Shown in pieces: positions 33,109-41,818 of a DNA stretch of 64,000 nucleotides. The notes beneath the pieces were generated by a model. That model saw only the letters and a program-made list of their open reading frames with translations. It did not search any database and was not told the DNA's origin. Position numbers and translations under genes: made by a program. The stretch is from Heliomicrobium gestii. Lineage in GTDB: Bacteria > Bacillota > Desulfitobacteriia > Heliobacteriales > Heliobacteriaceae. Position 1 is the first letter of the stretch; the number at the start of each line of letters is the position of its first letter. Location: assembly GCF_009877435.1 (NCBI RefSeq), contig NZ_WXEX01000003.1, forward strand, positions 186,001-250,000, given 5' to 3'.

Positions 33109-34872
33109 GTGTACCGGCTGCGAGACATCGAAGAGACGGTGCAGCAGACGGCGGAGGCAATAGCGGAAGCGCTGATGATCGAGGTGGAGATCGCCGATCC
33201 TGCTTTAGTGCGCATCGCCGGGACAGGACGTTACCGCGACGGTGTCGGGCGCGTGCTGGAGGATGGATTTGTCTACCGCCATATCCTGCGGACTGGCGAT
33301 GCCGTCATCATTGACCGGCCCGGCAACCATGAACTCTGCCGGCCCTGTGCTCGCCGCGGCAGTTGCTCCGAGACGGCGGAGGTGGCTGTGCCGATCAAGA
33401 TCGGCGAAGAAACGATCGGCGTCATCGGGCTCATCGGATTTGATGGGCAGCAAGGAAAGCGGCTGTTGAGCCGCCAGGAATCGTTGCTCCGTTTCTTAGA
33501 AAAAATGGCCGACCTGATCGCTGGCAAAACAGCGGAAAATGTGCAAAACCGGCAGCGGGAATCCCTTGTCCACCGGTTGGAAACGGTGTTGAACCTGCTG
33601 CATGACGGCCTCCTTGTCGTCAGCGCCGACAAGGCGATCACCCATCACAACGAGGTGGCCGCTTCGATGACCGATTTGACCGCCGGCGCCGTGGTCATGC
33701 TGCCGCAGATCATGGATGAGAAGAAGCTCTGGAAAGCCATTGAAAAGGGAAGGGGCTTCTCCGGTCAGGTGAAGGGGCGGCGGGTGGCCGGTCACTGGTA
33801 CTGTGACGCCATGCCGATCATCCGGGAAGACGTTTTGGATGGAGCCATCGTCATCTTAAAGGATGTGCAGGAGATCAAGCGCCTTGTCAATGACACGACG
33901 GTCAGTGACATCGCCACCGAGTTTTCCCAGATCATCGGCAACAGCATGAAGATCCGGGAACTCAAGGCCTTGGCCTGCAAGGTCGCTTCCGGCAATTCGA
34001 CCCTGCTCATCCAGGGAGAGAGCGGAACCGGCAAGGAACTGCTGGCCCGGGCGATTCACCAATCGAGCGGGCGCAGTCAAAACGCCTTTATCGCCATCAA
34101 CTGTGGCGCTATCCCAGAGACGCTGCTCGAAAGCGAACTCTTCGGGTATGAGGAGGGTTCTTTCACCGGGGCGAAACGAGGCGGCAAGCTCGGCAAGTTC
34201 GAGTTGGCCAACAATGGAACCCTTTTTCTCGACGAGATCGGCGACATGCCCCTTCACCTGCAGGTCAAGATCCTGCGCGTCCTCCAGGAGCGACGGGTCG
34301 AGCGGGTGGGCAGTTCTCGCTCGATTCCGGTCGATGTGCGGATCATCGCCGCCACCCACCGGAATCTCGAAAAGATGGTCGCCGCCGGCGAATTCCGAGA
34401 GGATCTCTACTACCGTTTGAATGTGATTCCCCTTACCATACCGCCCTTGCGGGAGCGGCGGGAGGACATCCCCCTGTTGATCGATCATTACCTGGAACAC
34501 TACTGCAACCTGATCGGCAAACAGGTGAACCGCTTGGCTGCAGAAGCTGCGTCGCTGCTCAATCGCTACGCATGGCCCGGCAATGTGCGCGAACTGGCCA
34601 ATGTGGTCGAGTACGCCGTCACCATGGCCACTGGCGGTTTTATCGGTTTGAAGGATCTGCCGAAGCGGATCAAGGCCGAGGAACCGGTGAAGCTTCAGGA
34701 CGATCACCTCAACCTGAAGTCCCTTGAACGGGAAGCCATCACCAAGGCTTTGGAAGCGGCAGCGGCTGAAGGGTGCAAGGATGACGCTGCCAAACGACTG
34801 GGGATTAGCCGCGCCACCTTATACCGAAAAATCAAGGAGTACGGCATCGCCGAACGCAAGGTCTTTTCCTGA
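33109..34872 (+). CDS. Sigma-54-dependent transcriptional activator (YgeV-like; GAF/PAS + AAA+ + Fis HTH)
   Basis: A 587-residue enhancer-binding protein. Residues 1-150 form a GAF-like sensor with CRPCARRGSC, a cysteine cluster that could bind metal, then a PAS-like region (about 160-260). The AAA+ domain has Walker A GESGTGKE, the sigma-54 contact loop ESELFGYEEGSFTGAK (GAFTGA with S in place of A) and Walker B TLFLDEIGDMP. The C-terminal Fis-type helix-turn-helix is DDAAKRLGISRATLYRKIKEYG. GTG at 33109 follows GGGGGTGGGG. It sits in the middle of the purine island, between the three sigma-54 promoters, and is the only activator of this type in the window. Confidence 0.93.
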   Translation: MYRLRDIEETVQQTAEAIAEALMIEVEIADPALVRIAGTGRYRDGVGRVLEDGFVYRHILRTGDAVIIDRPGNHELCRPCARRGSCSETAEVAVPIKIGEETIGVIGLIGFDGQQGKRLLSRQESLLRFLEKMADLIAGKTAENVQNRQRESLVHRLETVLNLLHDGLLVVSADKAITHHNEVAASMTDLTAGAVVMLPQIMDEKKLWKAIEKGRGFSGQVKGRRVAGHWYCDAMPIIREDVLDGAIVILKDVQEIKRLVNDTTVSDIATEFSQIIGNSMKIRELKALACKVASGNSTLLIQGESGTGKELLARAIHQSSGRSQNAFIAINCGAIPETLLESELFGYEEGSFTGAKRGGKLGKFELANNGTLFLDEIGDMPLHLQVKILRVLQERRVERVGSSRSIPVDVRIIAATHRNLEKMVAAGEFREDLYYRLNVIPLTIPPLRERREDIPLLIDHYLEHYCNLIGKQVNRLAAEAASLLNRYAWPGNVRELANVVEYAVTMATGGFIGLKDLPKRIKAEEPVKLQDDHLNLKSLEREAITKALEAAAAEGCKDDAAKRLGISRATLYRKIKEYGIAERKVFS

Positions 34873-34882
34873 CTTCTGAAGA

Positions 34883-34906
34883 AGAGACGGATGTCTCAAC
34901 GTGAGA
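34883..34906 (+). promoter_or_regulatory. Candidate activator sites upstream of xdhA
   Basis: TCTCA-ACG-TGAGA (34894-34906) is a perfect inverted repeat and overlaps GAGAC-GGAT-GTCTC (34883-34897, arms 34884-34888 approx). A near copy lies at 38739-38752 before the permease operon. GACAC-AAAG-GTGTC at 35009-35022 is a further palindrome nearer to xdhA. No well-spaced -24/-12 motif was found here. Confidence 0.45.
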
Positions 34907-35088
34907 ACCCTTTTTAGGGCGGCGACAGGTTTCCCTCTGCGAGCCGACGCCCAAAGCGACAAATCGTCATGGTGATTCAGCGCTAGGCAAAGCGTTTTTG
35001 CAAATAGAGACACAAAGGTGTCAAATTGAGATCTTCCTGTTCCCGCAGCCACAGTTATAGATCGCCGCAAAAAAGGAGGAGAGCGCCC

Positions 35089-37383
35089 ATGAAAAGCGTA
35101 GGCCGGAGCATCCCCCGCGTCGACGCTGTCGCCAAGGTCAAAGGCGCCGCCAAATATGTGGACGACCACTTCGTTCCTGGCATGCTCCATGCCAAGGTCT
35201 TCCGCAGCGCCATCGCCAATGGCTGGGTCAAGCGCATCCATGTCGACAAGGCCAAGGCCTTGCCCGGCGTTGTCGCCGTCGTCACCTATGACGATGTGCC
35301 GGGCCACACCTTCCCGACAGCGGGACACCCTTATTCCAAGGATCCCTCTCACCAGGACGTGGCCGATCGCAACCTGTTGACACGGCGCGTGCGCCTCGTC
35401 GGCGATGAGATCGCCGCTGTGGTGGCCGTCGATGAACTGACGGCCCAAAAGGCGCTGTCCCTGATCGAGGTGGAATACGAGGCCTACGAGCCGCTGTTGA
35501 CGGCGGAAGCGGCCTTGCAGCCGGGCGCGCCGGAGATCCACGCCGGAACCGGCAATGTGCTGGGCCGGGGTGGGTACGAACTGGGCGATCTGGCTCAGGC
35601 GCTGGCCGAATCGGATCGTGTCTTTTCCGATTCTTTTTCGACGCAGATGGTCGCCCACTGTGCCATGGAGAATTACAGCGCCTACGCCTATATGGAGGAA
35701 AACGGCCGCATCGTCGTTGTCTCCTCCACCCAGATCCCTCATATCTGCCGGCGAATCGTCGGTCAGGCCCTGGGCATCCCCTGGGGACGGGTGCGCGTCA
35801 TCAAACCCTACATAGGCGGCGGTTTTGGCGGCAAACAGGACGCTGTGGTGGAACCGCTGGTTGCTTTTCTCACCTCTGTCGTCCACGGCCGTCCTGTCAA
35901 ACTGGAGTTTAGCCGTGAAGAGAGTTTCATCGCCTCGCGGGTGCGCCATCCCATCCAATTCAAGATCAAGACGGGCGTCAGAAATGACGGCACCGTGCTG
36001 GCCCGTGAACTGGAGGTCCTCTCCATCAACGGCGCCTACGCCTCCCACGGTCAGTCCATCGCCAACAACGCGGGCGTGAAGTACCGCCAACTGTACATGC
36101 AACAGGCGATCAAATGCAAAACCATGTCGGTCTATACGAACATGCCCGCCGCCGGGGCCATGCGCGGTTACGGCATCCCGCAGGTCATGTTCGCCCTGGA
36201 GAGCCACATGGACGATGTAGCGCGGGAGCTGGCGATCGATCCTGTTGAATTCCGCCTGAAAAACATCGTCGTCGTCGGCTACCAAGATCCGATCACCGGC
36301 GTCAAGGTCCTAAGCAACAGCCTGGCTGAATGCCTGCAAAAGGGCCGGGAGATGATCCGTTGGGAGGAAAAAAAAGCCGATGCCACCCGGCGGGAGGGGA
36401 CGAAGCGCCGCGGCTTGGGTGTCGCTTGCTTCACCTACGCGTCAGGCACCCACCCCGTCGGCCTGGAAGTGGCCGGCGCGCGGATCGTCATGAATGAAGA
36501 CGGCTCGGTCCAACTCCAGGTAGGCGCCACCGAGATCGGCCAGGGCAGTGACACCGTCTTCACCCAGATGGTGGCCGAGACGATCGGCATTCCTGTATCG
36601 ATGGTTCACATCCTCTCCGAACAGGATACGGACATTTCCCCGGTCGACCTGGGCTCCTACGCCTCCCGCCAGACCTATATCACCGGCATGGCCGTGCGCA
36701 AGGCCGCTGAGGAGATCAAGGCGAAGGTTCTCGATTACGCCTGGGGGATGACCGACATCCCGGCCAGCGCCATGGACATCGTCGACGGCTGGTTGGTTTA
36801 CAGTCACAACGGGGAAAAAATTACACCGTTAAGCGAGGTTGCCCTGGACGCCCACACCGATGTGGTTCATTGCCAGCCCTTTACGGCCGATGTCTCCAAC
36901 AACGCTCGTGTCAACGCTTTCGCCTACGGCTGCACCTTCGTGGAAGTGGAGGTGGATCTGTTGACCGGCAAGGTGGAGGTGTTGGAACTGCACAATGTCC
37001 ACGACTCAGGCAAGATCATCAATCCTCAGTTGGCGGCCGGTCAGGTTCACGGCGGCGTCAGCATGGGCCTCGGTTACGCCCTCTATGAGCAGATGCTCTT
37101 TGACCCCAAGAGCGGCAAGCCGCTCATCGACAATCTCCTGGACTACAAACTGATGACGGCCCTGGACACGCCAGACATCGGCGCCCACTTTGTGGAACCC
37201 TATGAACCGACAGGACCCTATGGCAACAAGGCTCTCGGCGAACCGCCGGCCATCACGCCGGCGCCAGCCATCCGCAACGCCGTCCTCGACGCCACCGGTG
37301 TCGCCTTCAACGACTTGCCCCTCACACCCCAGCGCCTGATCGCCCGTTTTCAGGCGGAAGGCCTGATCGCCAAGGAGGGATGA
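35089..37383 (+). CDS. xdhA: Xanthine dehydrogenase, molybdenum-binding subunit XdhA
   Basis: A 764-residue large subunit of a molybdenum hydroxylase that oxidises xanthine or hypoxanthine-type purines. Motifs along the chain: GRSIPRVDAVAKVKGAAKY, SSTQIPHICRRIVGQALGIP, the cofactor loop GGGFGGKQD near residue 245, GAMRGYGIPQVMFALES, ATEIGQGSDTVF and the active-site glutamate region KALGEPPAI close to the end (NKALGEPP). Homology to E. coli XdhA is obvious throughout. ATG at 35089 follows AAAAGGAGG; the longer frame from 35026 lacks a site. First gene of xdhABC, with only two bases to xdhB. Confidence 0.95.
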   Translation: MKSVGRSIPRVDAVAKVKGAAKYVDDHFVPGMLHAKVFRSAIANGWVKRIHVDKAKALPGVVAVVTYDDVPGHTFPTAGHPYSKDPSHQDVADRNLLTRRVRLVGDEIAAVVAVDELTAQKALSLIEVEYEAYEPLLTAEAALQPGAPEIHAGTGNVLGRGGYELGDLAQALAESDRVFSDSFSTQMVAHCAMENYSAYAYMEENGRIVVVSSTQIPHICRRIVGQALGIPWGRVRVIKPYIGGGFGGKQDAVVEPLVAFLTSVVHGRPVKLEFSREESFIASRVRHPIQFKIKTGVRNDGTVLARELEVLSINGAYASHGQSIANNAGVKYRQLYMQQAIKCKTMSVYTNMPAAGAMRGYGIPQVMFALESHMDDVARELAIDPVEFRLKNIVVVGYQDPITGVKVLSNSLAECLQKGREMIRWEEKKADATRREGTKRRGLGVACFTYASGTHPVGLEVAGARIVMNEDGSVQLQVGATEIGQGSDTVFTQMVAETIGIPVSMVHILSEQDTDISPVDLGSYASRQTYITGMAVRKAAEEIKAKVLDYAWGMTDIPASAMDIVDGWLVYSHNGEKITPLSEVALDAHTDVVHCQPFTADVSNNARVNAFAYGCTFVEVEVDLLTGKVEVLELHNVHDSGKIINPQLAAGQVHGGVSMGLGYALYEQMLFDPKSGKPLIDNLLDYKLMTALDTPDIGAHFVEPYEPTGPYGNKALGEPPAITPAPAIRNAVLDATGVAFNDLPLTPQRLIARFQAEGLIAKEG

Positions 37384-37385
37384 CC

Positions 37386-38273
37386 ATGTTTGACATCGCC
37401 CGATATGACGAGGCCCGATCCGTCGAAGAGGCTGTGGCTTTGCTGGCAGCCAATCCCAAAGCCCGGTTGATCGCCGGCGGAACGGATGTATTGATCCACA
37501 TTCGCGAAGGCAAGCAGCCAGAGGCGGAACTCGTCGGCATCCGCCACATCCCCGAACTGGCGCGCATCGAACGAGAGGCCGACGGCACGCTCTCCATCGG
37601 GGCGGCGGCCACTTTCAGCCGCATCGTCGCCGATCCCTTGATCAGCAGGCATGTGCCTGTCCTTGCCGACGCGGTGGAGACCGTCGGCGGCCCCCAGATC
37701 CGCCGTGTGGCCACCATTGGCGGCAACGTCTGCAACGGCGCCACATCGGCCGACAGCGCCTCGACCCTCTTTGCCCTCGATGCGGTGCTCCAGATTCAGG
37801 GGCCCGGAGGTGTGCGGCTGACGCCGATCCGGGATTTCTACGCCGGCCCTGGCAGGGTTCATCTCGGCCAGGCTGAGGTGTTGACGGCGATCCGTCTGGC
37901 GCCGGAAAGTTACGAAGGATACGGCGGACATTACATCAAATACGCCATGCGCAAAGCGATGGACATCGCCACCCTCGGCTGTTCTGTCAACTGCAAGGTC
38001 ACCGGAGGCGACAGGCTGGCCGATGTGCGCCTGGCCTTCGGTGTCGCTGCGCCGACCCCTGTCCGCTGTCTCCAGGCGGAAGAGGCCGTCAAAGGCAAAG
38101 TGTTCAGCCCCGATGTGGTGGAGGCCTTCGGCCATGCCGCAGCGGCCGAGATCAACCCGCGCACATCCTGGCGGGCCTCCCGGGAATTCCGGCTCCATCT
38201 GGCCAAAGAACTGAGCAAAGAGGCGCTGGTCAAGGCCTACGCCAAGGCAGGGGGGATCATCCATGGCGCATAA
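37386..38273 (+). CDS. xdhB: Xanthine dehydrogenase FAD-binding subunit XdhB
   Basis: A 295-residue FAD subunit passing electrons from the iron-sulfur subunit to NAD. The FAD-binding loops are LIAGGTDVLIHIREGK near residue 32 and TIGGNVCNGATSADSAS near 115, typical of CO-dehydrogenase-medium/XdhB proteins. ATG at 37386 is seven bases after GGAGG; an ATG at 37380 overlaps the xdhA stop and is less suitable, and the shorter form aligns with the E. coli start MFDF. It overlaps xdhC by 11 bases. Confidence 0.95.
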   Translation: MFDIARYDEARSVEEAVALLAANPKARLIAGGTDVLIHIREGKQPEAELVGIRHIPELARIEREADGTLSIGAAATFSRIVADPLISRHVPVLADAVETVGGPQIRRVATIGGNVCNGATSADSASTLFALDAVLQIQGPGGVRLTPIRDFYAGPGRVHLGQAEVLTAIRLAPESYEGYGGHYIKYAMRKAMDIATLGCSVNCKVTGGDRLADVRLAFGVAAPTPVRCLQAEEAVKGKVFSPDVVEAFGHAAAAEINPRTSWRASREFRLHLAKELSKEALVKAYAKAGGIIHGA

Positions 38274-38730
38274 ACACATTCAATGCACCGTCAACGGGCA
38301 AAAACTCTCCCTTGAGGTGGCTGTCGGGGAATCCCTTCTCGATATGTTGCGCAACCGGCTGCACCTGACGGGCACGAAAAAAGGCTGCGGCGTCGGCGAA
38401 TGCGGCGCTTGCACCGTCTTGCTCGACGGAGAGGCCATCGATTCCTGTCTCTTTCTCGCCGTCTGGGCGGACGGCAAGGACATCCGAACCATAGAGGGCG
38501 AGTCCAAGGAGGGCAAGCTGAGCAAGGTGCAGGAAGCCTTCGTAGAGGAAGGCGCCGTTCAATGCGGCTTTTGCACCCCTGGTTTTGTCATGTCTGTCAC
38601 CGCCCTTGTCGAAAAGGGATGCCAGTGCGAGCGGGAAGGACTCAAAAAAGAACTATCGGGCCACATGTGCCGCTGCACCGGTTACCACAACATCGTCAAC
38701 GCAGCCGAAAAGGCGATAGGGGAACCTTGA
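38263..38730 (+). CDS. xdhC: Xanthine dehydrogenase 2Fe-2S subunit XdhC
   Basis: A 155-residue iron-sulfur subunit. The plant-ferredoxin-type cluster ligands are in GCGVGECGACTVLLDGEAIDSC, and the second cluster in QCGFCTPGF and CRCTGYHNI, the classic pattern of molybdenum hydroxylases. It completes the three-subunit enzyme. Note that this XdhC is the electron-transfer subunit, not the chaperone of the same name; that type of protein is encoded at 49065. No terminator is visible after the stop; a GTCGC/GCGAC hairpin is at 38758-38774. Confidence 0.95.
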   Translation: MAHKHIQCTVNGQKLSLEVAVGESLLDMLRNRLHLTGTKKGCGVGECGACTVLLDGEAIDSCLFLAVWADGKDIRTIEGESKEGKLSKVQEAFVEEGAVQCGFCTPGFVMSVTALVEKGCQCEREGLKKELSGHMCRCTGYHNIVNAAEKAIGEP

Positions 38731-38738
38731 GGCGACTG

Positions 38739-38752
38739 TCTCAATACTGAGA
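38739..38752 (+). promoter_or_regulatory. Candidate enhancer site upstream of the permease operon
   Basis: TCTCAATACTGAGA is an inverted repeat (TCTCA/TGAGA) preceded by TG, as at 34892-34906. It is about 180 bases upstream of a consensus sigma-54 promoter, a normal distance for an activator site. Confidence 0.5.
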
Positions 38753-38934
38753 AAAAAGTCGCACATTCCTGCGACATTGGTTTCATCGGCGGAAATCGCA
38801 GCACCATCGGACAGGGAGTGAACAAGGGCTAACCTGCGGAACCCTAGCTTGCCTCTCGTCCTTTGGCGACGATGGGGGAGCGGATTTGGTTCCCGGCATC
38901 ATTTTTCTCGAACCCTCTGCTTTGGTTATACACA

Positions 38935-38951
38935 TTGGCACGGAACTTGCA
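38935..38951 (+). promoter_or_regulatory. Sigma-54 promoter of the purine permease operon
   Basis: TTGGCACGGAACTTGCA matches the -24/-12 consensus (TTGGCACG, four bases, TTGCA) at every defined base; GG at 38937 and GC at 38949 are 12 apart. It lies 130 bases upstream of the permease gene; that leader contains no other gene. Confidence 0.88.
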
Positions 38952-39080
38952 TTAGTATTTCGACATTGAGCCAATGTTGTGCTACATCGAACAAGATCAA
39001 GAAGTGGGGTGGGAGAGGAGAAGCATCTCCAATGGGAGGCATGCCGGGAAGTCAAATCATGAGGAAGTAGGTGCGAACGT

Positions 39081-40433
39081 ATGCAGCAAGGAAAGCCTGT
39101 TCACCCCGTCGACGAAAAGCTGCCCATGGGACAGTTGTTTACCTATGGATTGCAGCACGTATTGGCCATGTACGCCGGAGCGGTGGCCGTGCCGCTGATC
39201 TTAGCCAACGCGTTGGGCTTGTCCACGGAACAGTTGATCTTCCTGATCAATGCGGACCTCTTCACCTGCGGGATCGCCACGATCATCCAAACGGTCGGCT
39301 TTTGGAAAGTCGGCGTCCGGATTCCCATGATCCAGGGGGTTACCTTTGCCGCTGTGACGCCCATGATCATCATCGGCAAGTCACAGGGATTGACAGGCAT
39401 CTACGGCGCCATCATCGTGGCGGGCCTGTTCACCTTCCTCTTGGCCCCTTACTTCAGTCGATTGCTTCGTTTTTTCCCGCCTGTCGTCACCGGCACGATC
39501 ATCACGATCATCGGCATCACCCTGATGCCTGTCGCCGTTCGTTGGGCTGGCGGCGGAAACCCGGCGGCGCCCGACTTCGCCAACATGACCAATATCGGCC
39601 TCGCCTTGATCACACTGGTGATGGTTCTCTTCTTCTACCGCTACTTCAAGGGATTCCTGAGCAACATCGCCGTGTTGCTCGGGTTGATGGGCGGAACGGC
39701 CATCGCCATCCCCTTTGGCATCGTCAGTTTCGCCGAGGTGGGCAAGGCGGGATGGTTCAATATTACGACACCGTTCTGGTTCGGCTATCCCACCTTTGAT
39801 GTCGCTTCGATTGCCGCCATGGTTCTGGTCATGCTGGTGGTCATGACGGAAACGACGGGCGACTGCATCGCCATCGGCGAGATCATCGACAAACCGGTCA
39901 CCCAGGACGACCTCTCCCGCTGCCTGCGGGCCGATGGCTTATCGACGGTGCTCGGCGGCATTTTCAACAGCTTTCCCTACACCGCTTTTGCTCAGAACGT
40001 GGGCCTTGTCGGTTTGACCCGCGTGCGCAGCCGTTACGTCGTCACTGCGGCCGGCGTTATCCTCACCGTCCTGGGCTTGTTCCCCAAATTGGCCGCCATC
40101 ATCGCCGCCATCCCCAGCCCTGTGTTGGGCGGCGCCGGGATCGCCATGTTTGGGATGGTCGCTGCCAGCGGCATCAAGACCTTGTCCAAGATCAACTTTG
40201 ACGGCACCCACAACATCATGGTCGTCGCCGTCAGCATCGGCGTCGGCATGATTACACTGGCCGTTCCCAATTTCTTTGATCACTTCCCCAACTGGGCGCA
40301 GGTCATCCTGCACAGCGGCATCACCGCCGGCAGCCTGTCCGCCATAGCCCTCAACGCGCTGCTGAACGGAACCGGCGCCGCTTCCGAGGCGATGGAGGAG
40401 CCCAAAGCAGAGTTGGGGCTTCACGGTCATTGA
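39081..40433 (+). CDS. NCS2-family purine (xanthine/urate) permease
   Basis: A 450-residue transporter with about fourteen helices. The NCS2 signature appears as QHVLAMYAGAVAVPLI in helix 1, MIQGVTFAAVTPMI, then VMTETTGDCIAIGEI (the substrate-site glutamate) and FPYTAFAQNVGLVGLTRVRSRYV, which is the region that reads as xanthine/urate transporters. It should bring xanthine or uric acid in with protons. ATG at 39081 follows a GTAGGTG site. It is first in the long operon permease-ygeY-ygeW-arcC-hydantoinase-xdhD and downstream genes, led by a sigma-54 promoter. Choice among xanthine, urate and uracil is not decided, but context points to a purine. Confidence 0.93.
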   Translation: MQQGKPVHPVDEKLPMGQLFTYGLQHVLAMYAGAVAVPLILANALGLSTEQLIFLINADLFTCGIATIIQTVGFWKVGVRIPMIQGVTFAAVTPMIIIGKSQGLTGIYGAIIVAGLFTFLLAPYFSRLLRFFPPVVTGTIITIIGITLMPVAVRWAGGGNPAAPDFANMTNIGLALITLVMVLFFYRYFKGFLSNIAVLLGLMGGTAIAIPFGIVSFAEVGKAGWFNITTPFWFGYPTFDVASIAAMVLVMLVVMTETTGDCIAIGEIIDKPVTQDDLSRCLRADGLSTVLGGIFNSFPYTAFAQNVGLVGLTRVRSRYVVTAAGVILTVLGLFPKLAAIIAAIPSPVLGGAGIAMFGMVAASGIKTLSKINFDGTHNIMVVAVSIGVGMITLAVPNFFDHFPNWAQVILHSGITAGSLSAIALNALLNGTGAASEAMEEPKAELGLHGH

Positions 40434-40505
40434 GCAGCGTCGCAAATCGGCTCCATCTTGTCTGCCTCATGGACAGTGGATATATTTCATTCGGGTGATA
40501 AGGAG

Positions 40506-41759
40506 ATGCAGGTTTTGAAGAACACCTATGCCGAGGTTCTGAAACTGGCCGAGAAGTACAAACCGGACATGTCCCGGTTCCTGCGCGATCTGATCGCCAT
40601 CCCCAGCGAGAGCTGTGACGAGCAAAAGGTCGTGCTTCGCATCAAAGAGGAAATGGAGAAGGTCGGCTTTGACAAGGTCGAGATCGATCCCATGGGCAAC
40701 ATCCTGGGGTATATCGGCCAGGGCAAGCACCTGATCGCCATGGATGCCCATATCGATACCGTCGGCGTCGGAAACCCGGAAAACTGGCAGTACGATCCCT
40801 ATATGGGCTATGAAGACGATGAGATCATCATCGGCCGGGGCGCCAGCGACCAGACGGGCGGCATGGTATCCATGGTCTACGCCGGCAAGATCATCAAAGA
40901 CCTGGGCCTGGAGGATGACTACACCCTCGTCGTCGTCGGCTCTGTCCAGGAAGAAGACTGCGATGGCCTCTGCTGGCAGTACATCATCAACGAGGACAAG
41001 CTTCGTCCTGAGTTTGTCGTCATCACCGAACCGACCGACGGCAAGATCTACCGCGGACAGCGCGGCCGCATGGAGATCAAGGTGACCACCAAAGGCGTCA
41101 GCTGCCATGGTTCGGCGCCGGAACGGGGCGACAACGCCATCTACAAGATGGCTGATATCTTGAAAGAGTTGCGGGCCCTTCACGAAAACCTGCAGGATCA
41201 CCCGTTCCTGGGCAAAGGCAGCCTCACCGTCTCTGAGATCTTTCACACCTCGCCGTCGCGCTGCGCCGTCGCCGATAGCTGTTGGATCTCCATCGACCGC
41301 CGCCTGACCGCAGGCGAAGATGGGGAACTGGCGCTGAACCAGATCCGCAACCTGCCTGCCGTCAAAGTTGCGGGAGCCCTTGTCGAGATGTACACCTATG
41401 AACGCCCGGCCTACACGGGCCTCCTATACCCCACAGAGGCCTATTTCCCGACTTGGCTGATCGAAGACGGCCATCCTGTCTGCTATACCCTGGAGGATGC
41501 CTACAAAGGGCTTTTCGAGACCGATCCCGTCGTGGACAAGTGGACCTTTTCCACCAACGGCGTCTCCATCATGGGGCGCTATGGCATCCCTTGCATCGGT
41601 TTTGGACCGGGCCATGAAGACCAGGCCCACGCCCCCAACGAACGGACCTGGAAGAAGGAACTGGTCATGGCCGCCGCTATGTACGCCGTCATTCCCTCCG
41701 TTTATGTATCCAAGTATGCGGCCCAGATGCCGGAGGACACGAAGAACCTGGTTGAGTAA
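40506..41759 (+). CDS. ygeY: YgeY-type metallohydrolase of the selenium/purine island
   Basis: A 417-residue M20-family dinuclear zinc hydrolase. [16 protein letters not shown], then the metal site [13 protein letters not shown] (about residue 80) and [11 protein letters not shown], the glutamate pair in [11 protein letters not shown], and HAPNER near the end mark the catalytic domain; [15 protein letters not shown] lies in the dimerisation domain. It resembles E. coli YgeY over the full length. It probably cleaves a carbamoylated or N-acyl intermediate. ATG at 40506 is used; the adjoining AAGGAG also fits a TTG at 40515. YgeW, ArcC and the hydantoinase follow in order. Confidence 0.93.
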   Translation: MQVLKNTYAEVLKLAEKYKPDMSRFLRDLIAIPSESCDEQKVVLRIKEEMEKVGFDKVEIDPMGNILGYIGQGKHLIAMDAHIDTVGVGNPENWQYDPYMGYEDDEIIIGRGASDQTGGMVSMVYAGKIIKDLGLEDDYTLVVVGSVQEEDCDGLCWQYIINEDKLRPEFVVITEPTDGKIYRGQRGRMEIKVTTKGVSCHGSAPERGDNAIYKMADILKELRALHENLQDHPFLGKGSLTVSEIFHTSPSRCAVADSCWISIDRRLTAGEDGELALNQIRNLPAVKVAGALVEMYTYERPAYTGLLYPTEAYFPTWLIEDGHPVCYTLEDAYKGLFETDPVVDKWTFSTNGVSIMGRYGIPCIGFGPGHEDQAHAPNERTWKKELVMAAAMYAVIPSVYVSKYAAQMPEDTKNLVE

Positions 41760-41818
41760 GGACCAAGAGCCCAAAGCGGACGAACGTGCCTTCACAAAAA
41801 AAAACGAGGAGGATTCTC

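Noticed and set aside
34986-35001. Possible sigma-54 promoter for xdhABC (GG...TTTTTGC)
   Set aside because: GG and GC are 14 bases apart rather than 12, outside the tolerance of sigma-54 promoters.
34819-36285. 488-codon minus-strand frame overlapping xdhA
   Set aside because: Antisense shadow; xdhA is confirmed by conserved motifs and the frame shows none.
38758-38774. GTCGC/GCGAC hairpin after the xdhC subunit gene as terminator
   Set aside because: Stem is only five bases and no T run follows.
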